Shown here: positions 1-8,997 of the stretch, in pieces
How positions within the stretch are numbered: position 1 is the first letter of the stretch
How the letters are laid out: each line of letters begins with the position of its first letter
Assembly: GCF_019670125.1 (NCBI RefSeq)
Contig: NZ_AP023033.1
Coordinates: 62,001 to 126,000, forward strand
Length of the DNA stretch: 64,000 bases
Reading direction: 5' to 3'
Origin: Agarivorans aestuarii
GTDB taxonomy: Bacteria > Pseudomonadota > Gammaproteobacteria > Enterobacterales > Celerinatantimonadaceae
The notes under the pieces: model-generated
What the model was told of the DNA's origin: nothing
Database searches by the model: none
Seen by the model: the letters and a program-made list of their open reading frames with translations, nothing else
Translations under genes and position numbers: made by a program

Positions 1-1
1 G

Positions 2-1147
2 TTTGAACTGCGCACTGGCACTGAAGATAAAGAACTGTTGCAGATTGTTTATGAATTAGAGCAGCAACTGCAATCTTTAAGCGAGTTAATGGAGAGCCCT
101 CAAGCCTTACAAAGAGTGGCCCTAAACATTCAATTTAAGCGCTTTGCTAGCTTAAGTTATCGCTTTGACCAACGCAGTCAAAGCTTAATTAATGAACTGG
201 CTATGGCCTTACAACATACCACGCAACAGGCCCAGCAACGTTTGTTGTTTAGCATGGTTAGCCTGCCTTTTGCCTTAGCCGCGGCAGTATTGCTGGTATT
301 GGTTATTACTCGGCCTTTGCAACAGTTAAGACCGCAAATTGCCCGTTTAAAGTCGGGCGAGTTTGAGCAAGCCATTAAAGTAAGTGGGGCTACCGAAGTG
401 ATGGCGATTGCTGATGCGCTGGATGATATGCGCTTGCGCCTATTGAGTTTAGAGCAGCAAAAAACCGCCTTTATTCGACATATCTCGCATGAGCTAAAAA
501 CCCCGCTAGCAGCGATTCGTGAAGGGAATGAACTGCTGTATGACAACAGCGCCGGGCCACTTAACGCCCAGCAGCAGGAGATTACCGAAATACTGCGCGA
601 TAGCAGCTTACGCTTGCAGCAGTTGATTGAAGCCTTGCTCGATTTTAATTTATTGTTGGATACTCCCGGTGAACAAGTTCATCATCCAGTGGATTTAAAA
701 CCACTGATTGAAAAAGTCTTGGCAAGTCATCGTTTAAGCCTGTCTAGCCGCGGTTTAAACCCTAAGATAGAGCTGGGAGAGAGCAAGGTGATGGCCAATC
801 AAGAGCAGCTGCGGGTGATAGTCGACAACCTATTGTCGAACGCGATTAAGTTCTCGCCACAAGCAGGGGAGATCAAATTAGGCTCGTTTGCCACGGTAAA
901 CGGCATAAGTTTATACATTGATGACCAAGGCGAAGGCATTGAAGATGAGCTACAGCAGCGGATCTTCCAACCTTTCGTTCAAGGAAAAACCGCCAAAGAT
1001 CCGCGTTTAAAAGGCAGTGGTTTAGGTTTAACTATTGCCAAAGAGTTAGTTGAGCGACAACACGCCAGTTTGCGTTATCAGCGCTTAGAACAAGGCAGTC
1101 GATTTGTCGTAGAAGGTTTACAAGGAAGCGAGTTAGATGAAAGTTAA
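2..1147 (+). CDS. glrK: Sensor histidine kinase GlrK/QseE, 5'-truncated by window edge
   Basis: The reading frame is open to the first base, so the true start and first membrane segment lie outside the window. What remains is the end of a helical periplasmic sensor region, a membrane segment (about nt 250-310, LPFALAAAVLLVLVITRP), a HAMP linker, and a full kinase core: the H-box HELKTP (His codon at 488-490), N-box (NLLSNAIKF), and the G boxes DQGEGI and GSGLGL. The stop overlaps the next gene by 11 bases, and a sigma-54 response regulator follows. That order (kinase, small lipoprotein, sigma-54 regulator) is the enterobacterial glrK-qseG-glrR arrangement, so the kinase most likely phosphorylates the downstream GlrR. 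The signal sensed cannot be told from the sequence. Confidence 0.85.
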   Translation, partial: FELRTGTEDKELLQIVYELEQQLQSLSELMESPQALQRVALNIQFKRFASLSYRFDQRSQSLINELAMALQHTTQQAQQRLLFSMVSLPFALAAAVLLVLVITRPLQQLRPQIARLKSGEFEQAIKVSGATEVMAIADALDDMRLRLLSLEQQKTAFIRHISHELKTPLAAIREGNELLYDNSAGPLNAQQQEITEILRDSSLRLQQLIEALLDFNLLLDTPGEQVHHPVDLKPLIEKVLASHRLSLSSRGLNPKIELGESKVMANQEQLRVIVDNLLSNAIKFSPQAGEIKLGSFATVNGISLYIDDQGEGIEDELQQRIFQPFVQGKTAKDPRLKGSGLGLTIAKELVERQHASLRYQRLEQGSRFVVEGLQGSELDES

Positions 1148-1658
1148 ATTGCACGTGGTGCTGCTTAGTATCGTAACGCTAATACTTAGCGGTTGTGAGT
1201 TAACACGCCCCAATCAACAAGTGGTGCCTGTTAGCGACGCTCAACAACTTGAGCTTGGTGAGTTTGACCCAGCGGCCTACTACTTAAACCTTGAGACCCT
1301 TAATGAAGACCAGATATTCAACGAGTTAGAGCTACTATTGCTGGACCCGCAACAGGGCGATAATGGCATTAAACTTGGCCTAATATATGCCTATAAAGAC
1401 TCACCAGTGAAGAATCCGCACCGCGCTCATGCGCTGTTTAATAAGGCTTTAGCCAGCGAACAAGTATTTGCCCAGCGTGGCATGCTGGTGGCCTTAAACG
1501 ACCAAATTGCGGATAGCTTGCGCTGGTTACATAAATACGAAGATCTCGCTTCTACCCAGCAGCAGCAGGAAGATTTACTGCAGCAGCAAATTGGGGCATT
1601 AAAAATGCAGCTAGATGAACTCACGCGAATTGAGCAACAACTAAATGAACGAAATTAA
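1137..1658 (+). CDS. qseG: QseG/YfhG-like outer-membrane lipoprotein
   Basis: A 173-residue protein with a lipoprotein signal peptide ending in the lipobox LSGC (Cys19 lipidated), then a helical region and a glutamine-rich coiled coil at the C-terminus (roughly residues 135-172). It starts inside the end of glrK and its stop lies 14 bases past the start of glrR, so the three are translationally coupled. In enterobacteria the gene in this position is qseG, an outer-membrane lipoprotein that modulates the kinase QseE/GlrK. This protein is shorter than E. coli QseG (about 237 residues). The assignment therefore rests on position, lipobox and general character rather than on clear similarity. Confidence 0.65.
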   Translation: MKVKLHVVLLSIVTLILSGCELTRPNQQVVPVSDAQQLELGEFDPAAYYLNLETLNEDQIFNELELLLLDPQQGDNGIKLGLIYAYKDSPVKNPHRAHALFNKALASEQVFAQRGMLVALNDQIADSLRWLHKYEDLASTQQQQEDLLQQQIGALKMQLDELTRIEQQLNERN

Positions 1659-3006
1659 TCATCAGGGCGGGAAACTACTGGTTGTCGATGACGACCCCAG
1701 CCTACTGCGCCTTATTAGCCTGCGATTACAATCTGCCGGATATGAAGTACGTGCTGTTGCTAGCGCTAAAGAAGCCTTGGCTGAATTGGAAAGTTATCCT
1801 GCTCAGCTGGTTATAAGCGATGTACGCATGGACGGTATGGACGGCCTCGCGCTGTTCAATGCGATAAAGCAGTTGTACCCTAGCTTGCCGGTAATGCTAC
1901 TCACTGCTCATGGTAATATTCCCGACGCCATTGCCGCCACTCAACAGGGTGTATTTGGTTATTTAACCAAACCCTTCGACAGCCAAGAATTGCTGGCTAA
2001 AGTTGCTGATGCTTTACAGCTTCAGCCAAATCTTGCTGAAGGTGAAAGCCAACAGCCGCAAGCGAGCTGGCGCAGCGATATTATTAGCCGTAGCCCAATA
2101 ATGGACGTGCTGATAAAGCAAATTCAGCAAGTTGCTCCCAGTGATGTAAACATCATGATTCAAGGTGAAAGTGGCTCAGGTAAAGAGTTGTTGGCTAAGG
2201 CTATTCACCAAGCCAGTCAGCGCCACCAAGGCCCATTTGTTGCGGTGAACTGTGCCGCTATTCCCGAAGGTTTGTTTGAGTCTGAGCTATTTGGTCATGC
2301 CAAAGGCGCTTTTAGTGGTGCGGCTAATGCTCACCCTGGCTTATTTCAAGCGGCCAATGGCGGAACCCTGTTTTTAGATGAAATTGCCGATACACCTTTA
2401 AGTGTGCAAGTTAAATTGCTGCGGGCACTGCAGGAGCGGGAAGTTCGTCCGGTGGGTTCAACCAAGAACATTCCAGTTGACGTGCGAATTGTTTCGGCTA
2501 CCCATCAAGATCTATATCAAGCAGTGCAGCAACAAGAGTTCAGGGAAGATCTTTATTATCGCCTTAATGTGGTGGAGCTGGGCTTGCCGCCATTAGCCAA
2601 GCGCCGAGAAGATATTCCTTTATTGGTGCATCATTTTAGCCAGCAAATTGCCGATCGCCAAGGCAGTGCCTTAAAAACCTATTCGCCAGAAGCTATGTCG
2701 AGTTTGGTGTCGGCCCGTTGGCCTGGCAATGTGAGACAGCTTATGAATGTGGTTGAGCAAACCAATGCTTTATCTACTGGGCCACTGATTCCAGCGCAAT
2801 TAGTTCAGCAAGCCTTACGTGAAAAGGCGAAGTTGGTGAGTTTTTCTCAGGCTAGAGATGAGTTTGAGCGAGGCTATTTAGCGCGCTTGTTACGCCTAAC
2901 TCAAGGTAACGTGAGTCAGGCAGCGCGCTTAGCGATGCGTAATCGCACCGAGTTTTATAAACTACTGGAGCGCCATCATTTGCGCCCCGAATCGTTCCGT
3001 GCTTAA
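1645..3006 (+). CDS. glrR: Sigma-54-dependent response regulator GlrR/QseF
   Basis: A 453-residue three-domain activator. The N-terminal receiver has the acidic pocket near D15-D17, phospho-acceptor D59, T87 and K109. The central AAA+ domain has Walker A (GESGSGKE), the sigma-54 contact loop, Walker B (GGTLFLDEIAD) and an arginine-finger region (YYRLNVVEL). A Fis-type helix-turn-helix closes the protein (GNVSQAARLAMRNRTEFYK). The sigma-54 contact loop reads GAFSGA (nt 2305-2322) instead of the near-invariant GAFTGA, a conservative T to S change. It should be activated by the upstream kinase and drive sigma-54 promoters; in enterobacteria the target is the small RNA gene glmY. Convergent with the downstream symporter, with stops overlapping by 4 bases. 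Confidence 0.9.
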   Translation: MNEINHQGGKLLVVDDDPSLLRLISLRLQSAGYEVRAVASAKEALAELESYPAQLVISDVRMDGMDGLALFNAIKQLYPSLPVMLLTAHGNIPDAIAATQQGVFGYLTKPFDSQELLAKVADALQLQPNLAEGESQQPQASWRSDIISRSPIMDVLIKQIQQVAPSDVNIMIQGESGSGKELLAKAIHQASQRHQGPFVAVNCAAIPEGLFESELFGHAKGAFSGAANAHPGLFQAANGGTLFLDEIADTPLSVQVKLLRALQEREVRPVGSTKNIPVDVRIVSATHQDLYQAVQQQEFREDLYYRLNVVELGLPPLAKRREDIPLLVHHFSQQIADRQGSALKTYSPEAMSSLVSARWPGNVRQLMNVVEQTNALSTGPLIPAQLVQQALREKAKLVSFSQARDEFERGYLARLLRLTQGNVSQAARLAMRNRTEFYKLLERHHLRPESFRA

Positions 3007-4226
3007 AGGTGCTTTTCGTTAAAACGATCAACAATCACGGCACAAGCTGCGTCACCAGTGATGTTTAACGAAGTACGGATCATGTCGAAGATACGGTCCA
3101 ATGCAAATAATAGCGGTAGGCCTTCAATAGGAATGCCTGCTGCTAGCAATACCGCTACCACCAAAAATGACGGCCCAGGTACACCAGCTTGACCAATGGC
3201 ACCTAAGGTTGCAGTGAAGATAATTGCTGCATAAGCCGCTAAGCCTAAATCTACTTGGAACATCTGCGCAAAGAACACCGCCACTAAACCGTAGTAAATA
3301 GCATTACCACTCATGTTAATGGTTGCCCCTAAAGGCAGTACAAAAGAGGCTGTCGCTTTAGATACTTTTAGTTCCTCTTCTACTACTTCCATGGTTACCG
3401 GCAGCGTCGCCATCGATGAAGAGGTAGACAGTGCAACCGCTTGAGGCTTTTTCATGGCGCTCATAAACTCGCGCACCGACATCTTAGAAAATAGCTTGAT
3501 GGTGAGCGGGTAGAATACAAAGCCGTAGATAAGAATCGCCGCCACGTAAACCGCAAATAGCTTGGCCACTAAACCCAACATAGCAAAACCAAAGGTGCCT
3601 ACCGATTCTGCCATAAGGCCAAATACGCCAAGCGGGGCAATTAGCATTACTATGTTAATCATCCAAATAAAGGCACGAATAATGGTGTCTAAGCCACTCA
3701 TAATTGGTGCTGTTTTGTCACTAGGTTGTTTAGACAGCGCAATACCAAAGAACAAACAAAACACCATGATCTGCAGAATATTTGCATCCATTAACGAGGC
3801 AAAAATGTTTTCTGGGATCATGCCGATAACGGTTTCCATTACACCTGGTACGCCACCTTTATCGGCGTATTCGTTAGAAAACATATCGCTAGCTTGGCTT
3901 AAGTCGAGGCCGGTTCCTGGTTGGAATAGAGAACCCATAACTAAGGCGAGAGCCACTGCAACCGCAGAGGTTGCCATGAAAAAGCCAAAGGTAGAAATGC
4001 CAATTTTACCTGCTGCAGGGCTATTACCAAGGTTGGCTGCACCAGAAATAATCGACACGCCAATGAGTGGAATAACCAGCATTTTAATTAAATGGATGAA
4101 GATCGCGCCAAGTGGGGCAAATATAGCAGCTTGCTCACCCATTACTGCGCCAACTACCGTACCAATAATCATCGCTATGACTACTTGTACGCCAATATTT
4201 TTATAGAGGGGTTGTGCTGTGTCCAT
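3003..4226 (-). CDS. Dicarboxylate/amino acid:cation symporter, glutamate/aspartate type
   Basis: An integral membrane transporter of the DAACS (GltP/DctA) family, about 407 residues. The serine-rich re-entrant hairpin (STSSSMATLP), the unwound-helix motif (NMSGNA) and the second hairpin (GQAGVPGPS) are visible. The last helix carries D-M-I-R-T-S-L-N, which keeps the Asp, Arg, Thr and Asn that bind acidic amino acids in glutamate transporters, so glutamate or aspartate is a likelier substrate than a C4-dicarboxylate. I start it at the ATG at 4226 because an AGGA box lies just upstream; the frame stays open to 4295 with no support. It stands alone on the minus strand. Confidence 0.88.
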   Translation of the reverse strand: MDTAQPLYKNIGVQVVIAMIIGTVVGAVMGEQAAIFAPLGAIFIHLIKMLVIPLIGVSIISGAANLGNSPAAGKIGISTFGFFMATSAVAVALALVMGSLFQPGTGLDLSQASDMFSNEYADKGGVPGVMETVIGMIPENIFASLMDANILQIMVFCLFFGIALSKQPSDKTAPIMSGLDTIIRAFIWMINIVMLIAPLGVFGLMAESVGTFGFAMLGLVAKLFAVYVAAILIYGFVFYPLTIKLFSKMSVREFMSAMKKPQAVALSTSSSMATLPVTMEVVEEELKVSKATASFVLPLGATINMSGNAIYYGLVAVFFAQMFQVDLGLAAYAAIIFTATLGAIGQAGVPGPSFLVVAVLLAAGIPIEGLPLLFALDRIFDMIRTSLNITGDAACAVIVDRFNEKHL

Positions 4227-4466
4227 CAAGTTTCCTGTTGTGAATAGTGTTATCAGTGCAATTGATGGTCGCGAATTGTACTGCATAAAATCCATAATGT
4301 AATCATATATACCTATTTTTGGTTAATATTCAGTTTTATGTATTGCTTATGATGTTGGGGAACGGGCAGTTATGTGAGGTGTAATTGCGCTTCTATTGTT
4401 AAATAGTTCACTATCGTTTTTTCAACAGGCTATTATGTCGCACTTTTATCATTTAGTTTTCCTAGC

Positions 4467-5717
4467 ATGCATACTTTAGAGCAACTTCGTTCCGGCCAAC
4501 TACGCCAACACACTCGCATCAATATCAAAGATAACCTAGAGCAACTGCCAGAAGAGTTTGCAGAGTATTGCCCTCAGGTTGAGGTCTTGGATCTTAGTGA
4601 TAACCAATTGCGGGCTTTGCCAGAGTCACTTAGCCAACTGCAAAACTTACGCATAGTGTTTGCTTCCAATAACCAGTTTGAAGTATTGCCAGAAGTGCTG
4701 GGGCGTTGCGCCAACATAGACATGATAGGCTTTAAGTCTAATCAGATCCGAGAAGTCTCTGCCGCGGCTTTGCCAGCAAAATTACGCTGGTTAATTCTTA
4801 CCGACAATCAAATTGAAAGCCTGCCAGAACAATTGGGTGAGTGTAGTGAGCTACAAAAGTGTGCCTTAGCTGGCAACCGTCTTACAGCCTTGCCACAATC
4901 AATGGGACAATGTCGTAACTTAGAATTACTGCGTGTTTCTGCCAACTGTTTAAATAGCTTCCCAACTCAACTATTAGAGCTTCCTAGACTGGCTTGGTTA
5001 GCCTTTGCAGGTAATCCTTTTTGCCAAGCTTTTGAGCATGGCTCTGGTTTAACCAAGTTCTCGCTTAATGACTTTGTAGTCGACAAAATTTTGGGGCAAG
5101 GCGCTTCTGGGGTTATTTCTTTGGCTCACCCTAAATCTGGCGTGGACTTGCCCAGCAGTGTAGCAATCAAAGTGTTTAAGGGAGAGGTGACCAGCGACGG
5201 CTACCCCAGTGATGAGCTAGACGCCTGTTTGCATGTAGATCAGCATCCAGCCTTGGTTAACTTTATTGGTCAAATAGACCAAGCTGATTGCTCGGCCGTG
5301 GTGATGAAGTTGATTCCAGAGTACTTTAGCAACCTAGGCCAGCCACCAAGCTTAGCCAGCTGCACTCGAGATACCTTTTTGCCAGAGCAACAGCTTGGTA
5401 TTAAAGCAATTGCCAAAATAGTCGAGCAAATGCAAAGCTTGCTCTCTCATCTAAGCGAGCACCATATGTGTCATGGTGACTTATATGCACACAATGTGCT
5501 GGTGGATGAGCAATACAACATCGTATTGGGCGATTTTGGTGCAGCCTCGCATTACGAGTATTTGCCGCAGGATGTGCAAGCTAAACTAATGCGCGTTGAG
5601 CAACGCGCATTTGCATTCTTTATCGAAGATATGCTGAGCATTTGCCAAGCGAGCGAGCAAGGCTCGAACACTTATCAGCAGCTAAGCGAAGTGGCTAGTA
5701 AGCTGTTTCAGGGCTAG
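4467..5717 (+). CDS. Leucine-rich-repeat protein with C-terminal protein-kinase-like domain
   Basis: A 416-residue soluble protein with no signal peptide. Residues about 15-195 form roughly seven leucine-rich repeats (for example LDLSDNQLRALPESL). Residues about 203-415 form a eukaryotic-type kinase fold: a glycine loop (LGQGASGVIS), the ATP-binding Lys K235 (VAIKVFK), a catalytic loop HGDLYAHN (D338, N343) and a DFG motif (D356-G358). The usual HRD arginine is replaced by Gly, but the catalytic Asp, Asn and DFG Asp remain, so activity is plausible. No Shine-Dalgarno is obvious before the ATG. It is monocistronic and convergent with the following lipoprotein gene (23-base overlap). Partner proteins and role are unknown. 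Confidence 0.8.
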   Translation: MHTLEQLRSGQLRQHTRINIKDNLEQLPEEFAEYCPQVEVLDLSDNQLRALPESLSQLQNLRIVFASNNQFEVLPEVLGRCANIDMIGFKSNQIREVSAAALPAKLRWLILTDNQIESLPEQLGECSELQKCALAGNRLTALPQSMGQCRNLELLRVSANCLNSFPTQLLELPRLAWLAFAGNPFCQAFEHGSGLTKFSLNDFVVDKILGQGASGVISLAHPKSGVDLPSSVAIKVFKGEVTSDGYPSDELDACLHVDQHPALVNFIGQIDQADCSAVVMKLIPEYFSNLGQPPSLASCTRDTFLPEQQLGIKAIAKIVEQMQSLLSHLSEHHMCHGDLYAHNVLVDEQYNIVLGDFGAASHYEYLPQDVQAKLMRVEQRAFAFFIEDMLSICQASEQGSNTYQQLSEVASKLFQG

Positions 5718-6222
5718 ATAATTGATTTCGGTATAACTCGCGACAATGGCTAATAAAGTCGTGAGTTTCAGCATCGTCTTTGGGGAAGCGCATCTCTAAA
5801 CTTGATTCAATAAGCTGCGGCTCATTTTCATCAATTGCGATGCAATAGTGCTGGCCAGCATCTTCAGCAAAAACTGTCTGTGTATATAAGAAAGCTTGGT
5901 TGTCGTCGTAAACATCAAAGGTATTGCTGTTGCTAAAGCTCACTCTAAATACGGCATATTGATAAGCTGGGTTTTGCTCATCATCGAGCGGCGTTTCACC
6001 ATCTAAACGTTGATTCAAGGTTATACCAACCTCTTCCACACCGTTGGCAATCAGTAGGCGTTTAAAGTTAACTACTTGCTCATCTGAAGTTTCTTCAGGG
6101 AAAGAGCTTTGCAAGGGGTAAAATGTTAAGAATACTTGGTTGAGCTGATCAGACTCTGGTGAGTCATTACAGGCCGTTAAACCCAAGGTTAGTAGTAGTG
6201 CGCTAAGTAATCGACAGGTCAT
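5695..6222 (-). CDS. Hypothetical lipoprotein A, paralogue of the next gene
   Basis: A 175-residue predicted lipoprotein: a short hydrophobic signal ends in the lipobox LTAC (Cys18). AGGAAAG lies just upstream of the ATG. The mature part is acidic. It resembles the protein encoded at 6307-6825 in several ordered blocks: TFYP, SFP, ITLNQRLDGE against ITINQRRDGE, a DVY-x-FLY strand pair, and a C-terminal helix ending F(I)-x-CR. The two therefore look like a tandem duplication of one lipoprotein family. I do not recognise the family. A conserved Cys in the mature domain (HYC/HLC) and another near the end (HCR/ACR) could form a disulfide. Confidence 0.75.
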   Translation of the reverse strand: MTCRLLSALLLTLGLTACNDSPESDQLNQVFLTFYPLQSSFPEETSDEQVVNFKRLLIANGVEEVGITLNQRLDGETPLDDEQNPAYQYAVFRVSFSNSNTFDVYDDNQAFLYTQTVFAEDAGQHYCIAIDENEPQLIESSLEMRFPKDDAETHDFISHCRELYRNQLSSPETAY

Positions 6223-6306
6223 GTGCTTTCCTATTTTTTGTTATTCACATCCTGTGGCTTGGCTTCCCTAATTAGCACCTCAAAGCTATGAGCTGCTAAA
6301 AATTCC

Positions 6307-6825
6307 TTATTCAGCTTTTTCTTCGACACCTTCATTTACTTGGCGACAAGCCAAAATAAATTCGTGAGCTTCTTTTTTGGTTTCAGCAATTTTGACCGGC
6401 GAATCTACCACCAATTCAAACTTGCTCATGTAGATGCTAGGCAGGCAAAGGTGGCGCTGGGTCATATCCGAAAAGATGTCGATGTTATACAAAAACTCAC
6501 CGCCCTCAGAATATACATCCAGGGTGGTACTGCCTAAAAAGTCGACTAAAAAGGTGGCATTTTGAGTAGCGTCTTCGCCGTTAATTCTCGGCTGTTCACC
6601 ATCGCGGCGTTGGTTAATGGTAATGCTTTGCGAAGGCGAACCACCGTCAGCTCTAAAGTGGCGAATTTGGGTAATGGTTTCGCTATCACCCGCAGAGCCA
6701 GGGAAAGAAGTAGCAGGGGGATAAAAAGTAATCGCAATTTGACTACGTGGCTGATCGTCTTCAACCGAACAGGCCACCAAAAAGGCAGAAAGCAGCGCAA
6801 CAGCAGCAATACGCGGGGACAACAT
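6307..6825 (-). CDS. Hypothetical lipoprotein B, paralogue of lipoprotein A
   Basis: A 172-residue predicted lipoprotein starting at the ATG at 6825, which has a GGAG box six bases upstream; a longer frame to 6924 has no ribosome site. The signal peptide ends in LVAC. The mature part repeats the plan of the neighbouring protein A: TFYPPATSFPG, then SITINQRRDGE, a DVYSEGGEFLYN strand pair, and a helix with FILACR. An 84-base spacer separates it from gene A, and both read on the minus strand, so they are probably co-transcribed. Function unknown; the pair is divergent from efpL. Confidence 0.75.
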   Translation of the reverse strand: MLSPRIAAVALLSAFLVACSVEDDQPRSQIAITFYPPATSFPGSAGDSETITQIRHFRADGGSPSQSITINQRRDGEQPRINGEDATQNATFLVDFLGSTTLDVYSEGGEFLYNIDIFSDMTQRHLCLPSIYMSKFELVVDSPVKIAETKKEAHEFILACRQVNEGVEEKAE

Positions 6826-7085
6826 TAGAACTCCTAAGTAAGCAACAAGGCTAACCACCTTGTTAGCTATTATCATCCCTGAGTAATTACTGAGCTTTTT
6901 ACAGAAAGCGTTTAACAGACGCAAGTGAAACTTTTAGTCGCGGGCTAACTTACGGTATTTATTTTAGTTTTTGCGAGATTAATAACACAAAGCTTACTAA
7001 TTGCTAGGCTGTCAGGCCGCCAACGGTTGCCTAAAAATCTGTACATGATATTTTCGTTGCACGAATTGTTGAAGGATCTCAAGCC

Positions 7086-7658
7086 ATGCCAAAGGCCAGT
7101 GAAATAAAAAAGAATGCCGCTATCGAACATAACGGCAAAGTGTATTTTGTAAAAGACATCGCCAAACTTACCCCAAGCGGACGTGCCGGAGCTAGCTTGT
7201 ACCGCATGCGTTTATACGACGTAGCAACAGGCGCCAAAGCTGACGAAAGCTTTAAAGCCGACGAAATGATTAACCTAGCCGATGTAAGCCGCCACCAAGT
7301 GATGTTTTCTTACATCGATGGTGACGAGTACGTGTTTATGGATAACGAGGACTACACCCCTTACAACCTAAACAGCGAAACCATCGCCGATGAAATTCCT
7401 TTTATCACCGAAGATACTGCAGGTATGCAAGTGGTTACCGTAGACGGTGCCCCCGTAGCCGTGGAGCTGCCGGCTAGTGTTGAGTTAGTGATTGTAGAAA
7501 CCGACCCTTCAATAAAAGGCGCGTCGGCCAGTGCTCGCACCAAGCCAGCCATCCTAAGCACCGGTTTGTCGGTACAAGTACCGGAATACATCGCCAGCGG
7601 CGAAAAGATTAAGGTTAGCACTACCGAGAAGAAATTTATGAGCCGTGCAGAGAAGTAA
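7086..7658 (+). CDS. efpL: EF-P-like translation factor EfpL (YeiP)
   Basis: A 190-residue protein, the same length as E. coli YeiP. The N-terminal KOW-like domain starts MPKASEIKK and carries the loop [11 protein letters not shown], whose Arg33 matches the EfpL-specific arginine that replaces the modified lysine of EF-P. Two OB domains follow, with the family signature [19 protein letters not shown] and the C-terminal [13 protein letters not shown]. The family relieves ribosome stalling at polyproline and some other motifs by binding between the P and E sites. An AAGGATC box precedes the ATG. It stands alone, with a strong terminator directly downstream. Confidence 0.93.
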   Translation: MPKASEIKKNAAIEHNGKVYFVKDIAKLTPSGRAGASLYRMRLYDVATGAKADESFKADEMINLADVSRHQVMFSYIDGDEYVFMDNEDYTPYNLNSETIADEIPFITEDTAGMQVVTVDGAPVAVELPASVELVIVETDPSIKGASASARTKPAILSTGLSVQVPEYIASGEKIKVSTTEKKFMSRAEK

Positions 7659-7681
7659 CTTGCCCTGATGGAAGTTAGATG

Positions 7682-7709
7682 AAAAAAGCAGCTTTAGGGC
7701 TGCTTTTTT
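7682..7709 (+). terminator. Rho-independent terminator after efpL
   Basis: A perfect 11-bp stem (7682-7692 with 7699-7709), including a GCAGC/GCTGC core, a six-base loop and a run of six T at the 3' side. It separates efpL from the AT-rich gene trio that follows. Confidence 0.9.
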
Positions 7710-7726
7710 GTTTCAAGGAGTGAAAT

Positions 7727-8584
7727 GTGAGCAGTGACTGGAGCTACTCTAGCTCAAGATCCTATCAGCTAAAAACAGCATCTATTGGTTTAGCCTTCTG
7801 GCTAGGCTTTAATTTACTAACGGGCTTTATTACCGATGATCGAAGCTTAGACGACAATTATTTCGTTTTGTTTCTGGTTATCGTTTATGTGGCCATTAAA
7901 TGCAGTTACAAAGCGGTATTAGTAAATTTTTATCTTACTATTTCACGTTTTGGAATGGTCACCGCTTATGCAGACTTGTATAAGCTAGAAAAAGTTACTT
8001 CTAATAAAAAAGAGCTCAATTTGGTGACCAAAGATCGGGCGCGTTACAAGCTTAAGCTTTTCAAATTGCCCGAAAGCTCTCATGTTGATATTCGCAATTC
8101 AATCATACCGCTAACTGGTGAGAGACAACCTGTGCCTGCGGCAGTTGTGGATTTGAAAACAGATGATAAGCGGCAGCAAGTTATATCAGTTTTCGGAATG
8201 GCATTTGGTTTGATCTTAGTTTTGGAAAGTATTAGCTCCTTTAGTGATGTTCATTTGGGTTCAGAATCCTTTCGATTAGATGCTCAGCTAGCTACTTTGT
8301 TACATGGCCTTTTAGTGGCCAGTCTGTTGATAGGTAATGGGCTTAGTCAGTTTTATGGCAAAACAATCTATCAGCGTATTAAGAGAGCTAAAGCCAATAC
8401 AGTTGTATTAATAGCATTCATCTTATTTGGAATTGCAGTAGGTCTGAATGAAAGCGGTGTGTTTAACCAGTTTGAAAACCCGCTGTTGGTTAATGTTATC
8501 GCTATTTCTCTTACTCTAACCTTTGTTGGGCTGTTGGTATTCGCCTATTTTTTAAAGAAAAGAGCTGAGAAGCAAGTTGGCTGA
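7727..8584 (+). CDS. Hypothetical multi-pass membrane protein
   Basis: A 285-residue protein starting at GTG with AAGGAG six bases upstream. Hydropathy read by eye suggests about six to seven membrane segments: near residues 17-36, 44-60, 63-75 (weak), 148-166, 186-206, 222-240 and 253-276. A charged soluble stretch (about 80-145) lies between the two membrane halves. I do not recognise the family. It is the first of three co-directional AT-rich genes (7727-9309) placed between the efpL terminator and the prp block, and may form a unit with them. No catalytic motif was seen. Confidence 0.6.
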   Translation: MSSDWSYSSSRSYQLKTASIGLAFWLGFNLLTGFITDDRSLDDNYFVLFLVIVYVAIKCSYKAVLVNFYLTISRFGMVTAYADLYKLEKVTSNKKELNLVTKDRARYKLKLFKLPESSHVDIRNSIIPLTGERQPVPAAVVDLKTDDKRQQVISVFGMAFGLILVLESISSFSDVHLGSESFRLDAQLATLLHGLLVASLLIGNGLSQFYGKTIYQRIKRAKANTVVLIAFILFGIAVGLNESGVFNQFENPLLVNVIAISLTLTFVGLLVFAYFLKKRAEKQVG

Positions 8585-8648
8585 GGTGAGTAAAGCTAAC
8601 TGCTGTAAAAGAAATCCCGTGCGCATACATTTTTTCTAGGAGCGAAAT

Positions 8649-8984
8649 TTGAGCTTTGAGACATTACCATTACATGATGCTTTGCTAGGCCGGATAGAAA
8701 TAGACTGGGACACTGCTTTGGTTAGGTTAGACTTGCAAGCATTTAGCGAAGTGTCGGAATCCGCATTACCTTACTGTTTGCTGTTTCGAGTCGTTACTGA
8801 CTTCCGGTACTCTAGAATCAGCGAGTGGGGACCTTCTAATTCGATACTTGATGCAAAAATGCTTGGAGGCGAATACCACATACAAATGCAAAGCGGTGAC
8901 AGCATTTTTATAAAGGCGAGTAGTTATGAGTTTCGGCAAAGTAGTATAAACAAGAACAACAATTTTCTGGCTCTTGGCAGTTAG
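8649..8984 (+). CDS. Hypothetical small soluble protein (111 aa)
   Basis: A 111-residue, probably beta-rich soluble protein with no signal peptide or membrane segment. The start is the TTG at 8649, decided by a clean AGGAG box at 8638-8642, six bases upstream. It opens with L-H-D-A-LL then I-x-I-D-W, an N-terminal pattern like those of small orphan proteins that sit beside secreted-toxin or defence genes. That likeness is an impression, not an assignment. It lies 64 bases after the membrane protein and 13 bases before the next gene. Function unknown. Confidence 0.55.
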   Translation: MSFETLPLHDALLGRIEIDWDTALVRLDLQAFSEVSESALPYCLLFRVVTDFRYSRISEWGPSNSILDAKMLGGEYHIQMQSGDSIFIKASSYEFRQSSINKNNNFLALGS

Positions 8985-8997
8985 GACTGTTAGTTAA

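Noticed and set aside
3562-4206. 214-codon frame opposite the symporter gene
   Set aside because: Antisense to a clear DAACS transporter; composition is typical of a shadow frame and there is no ribosome site.
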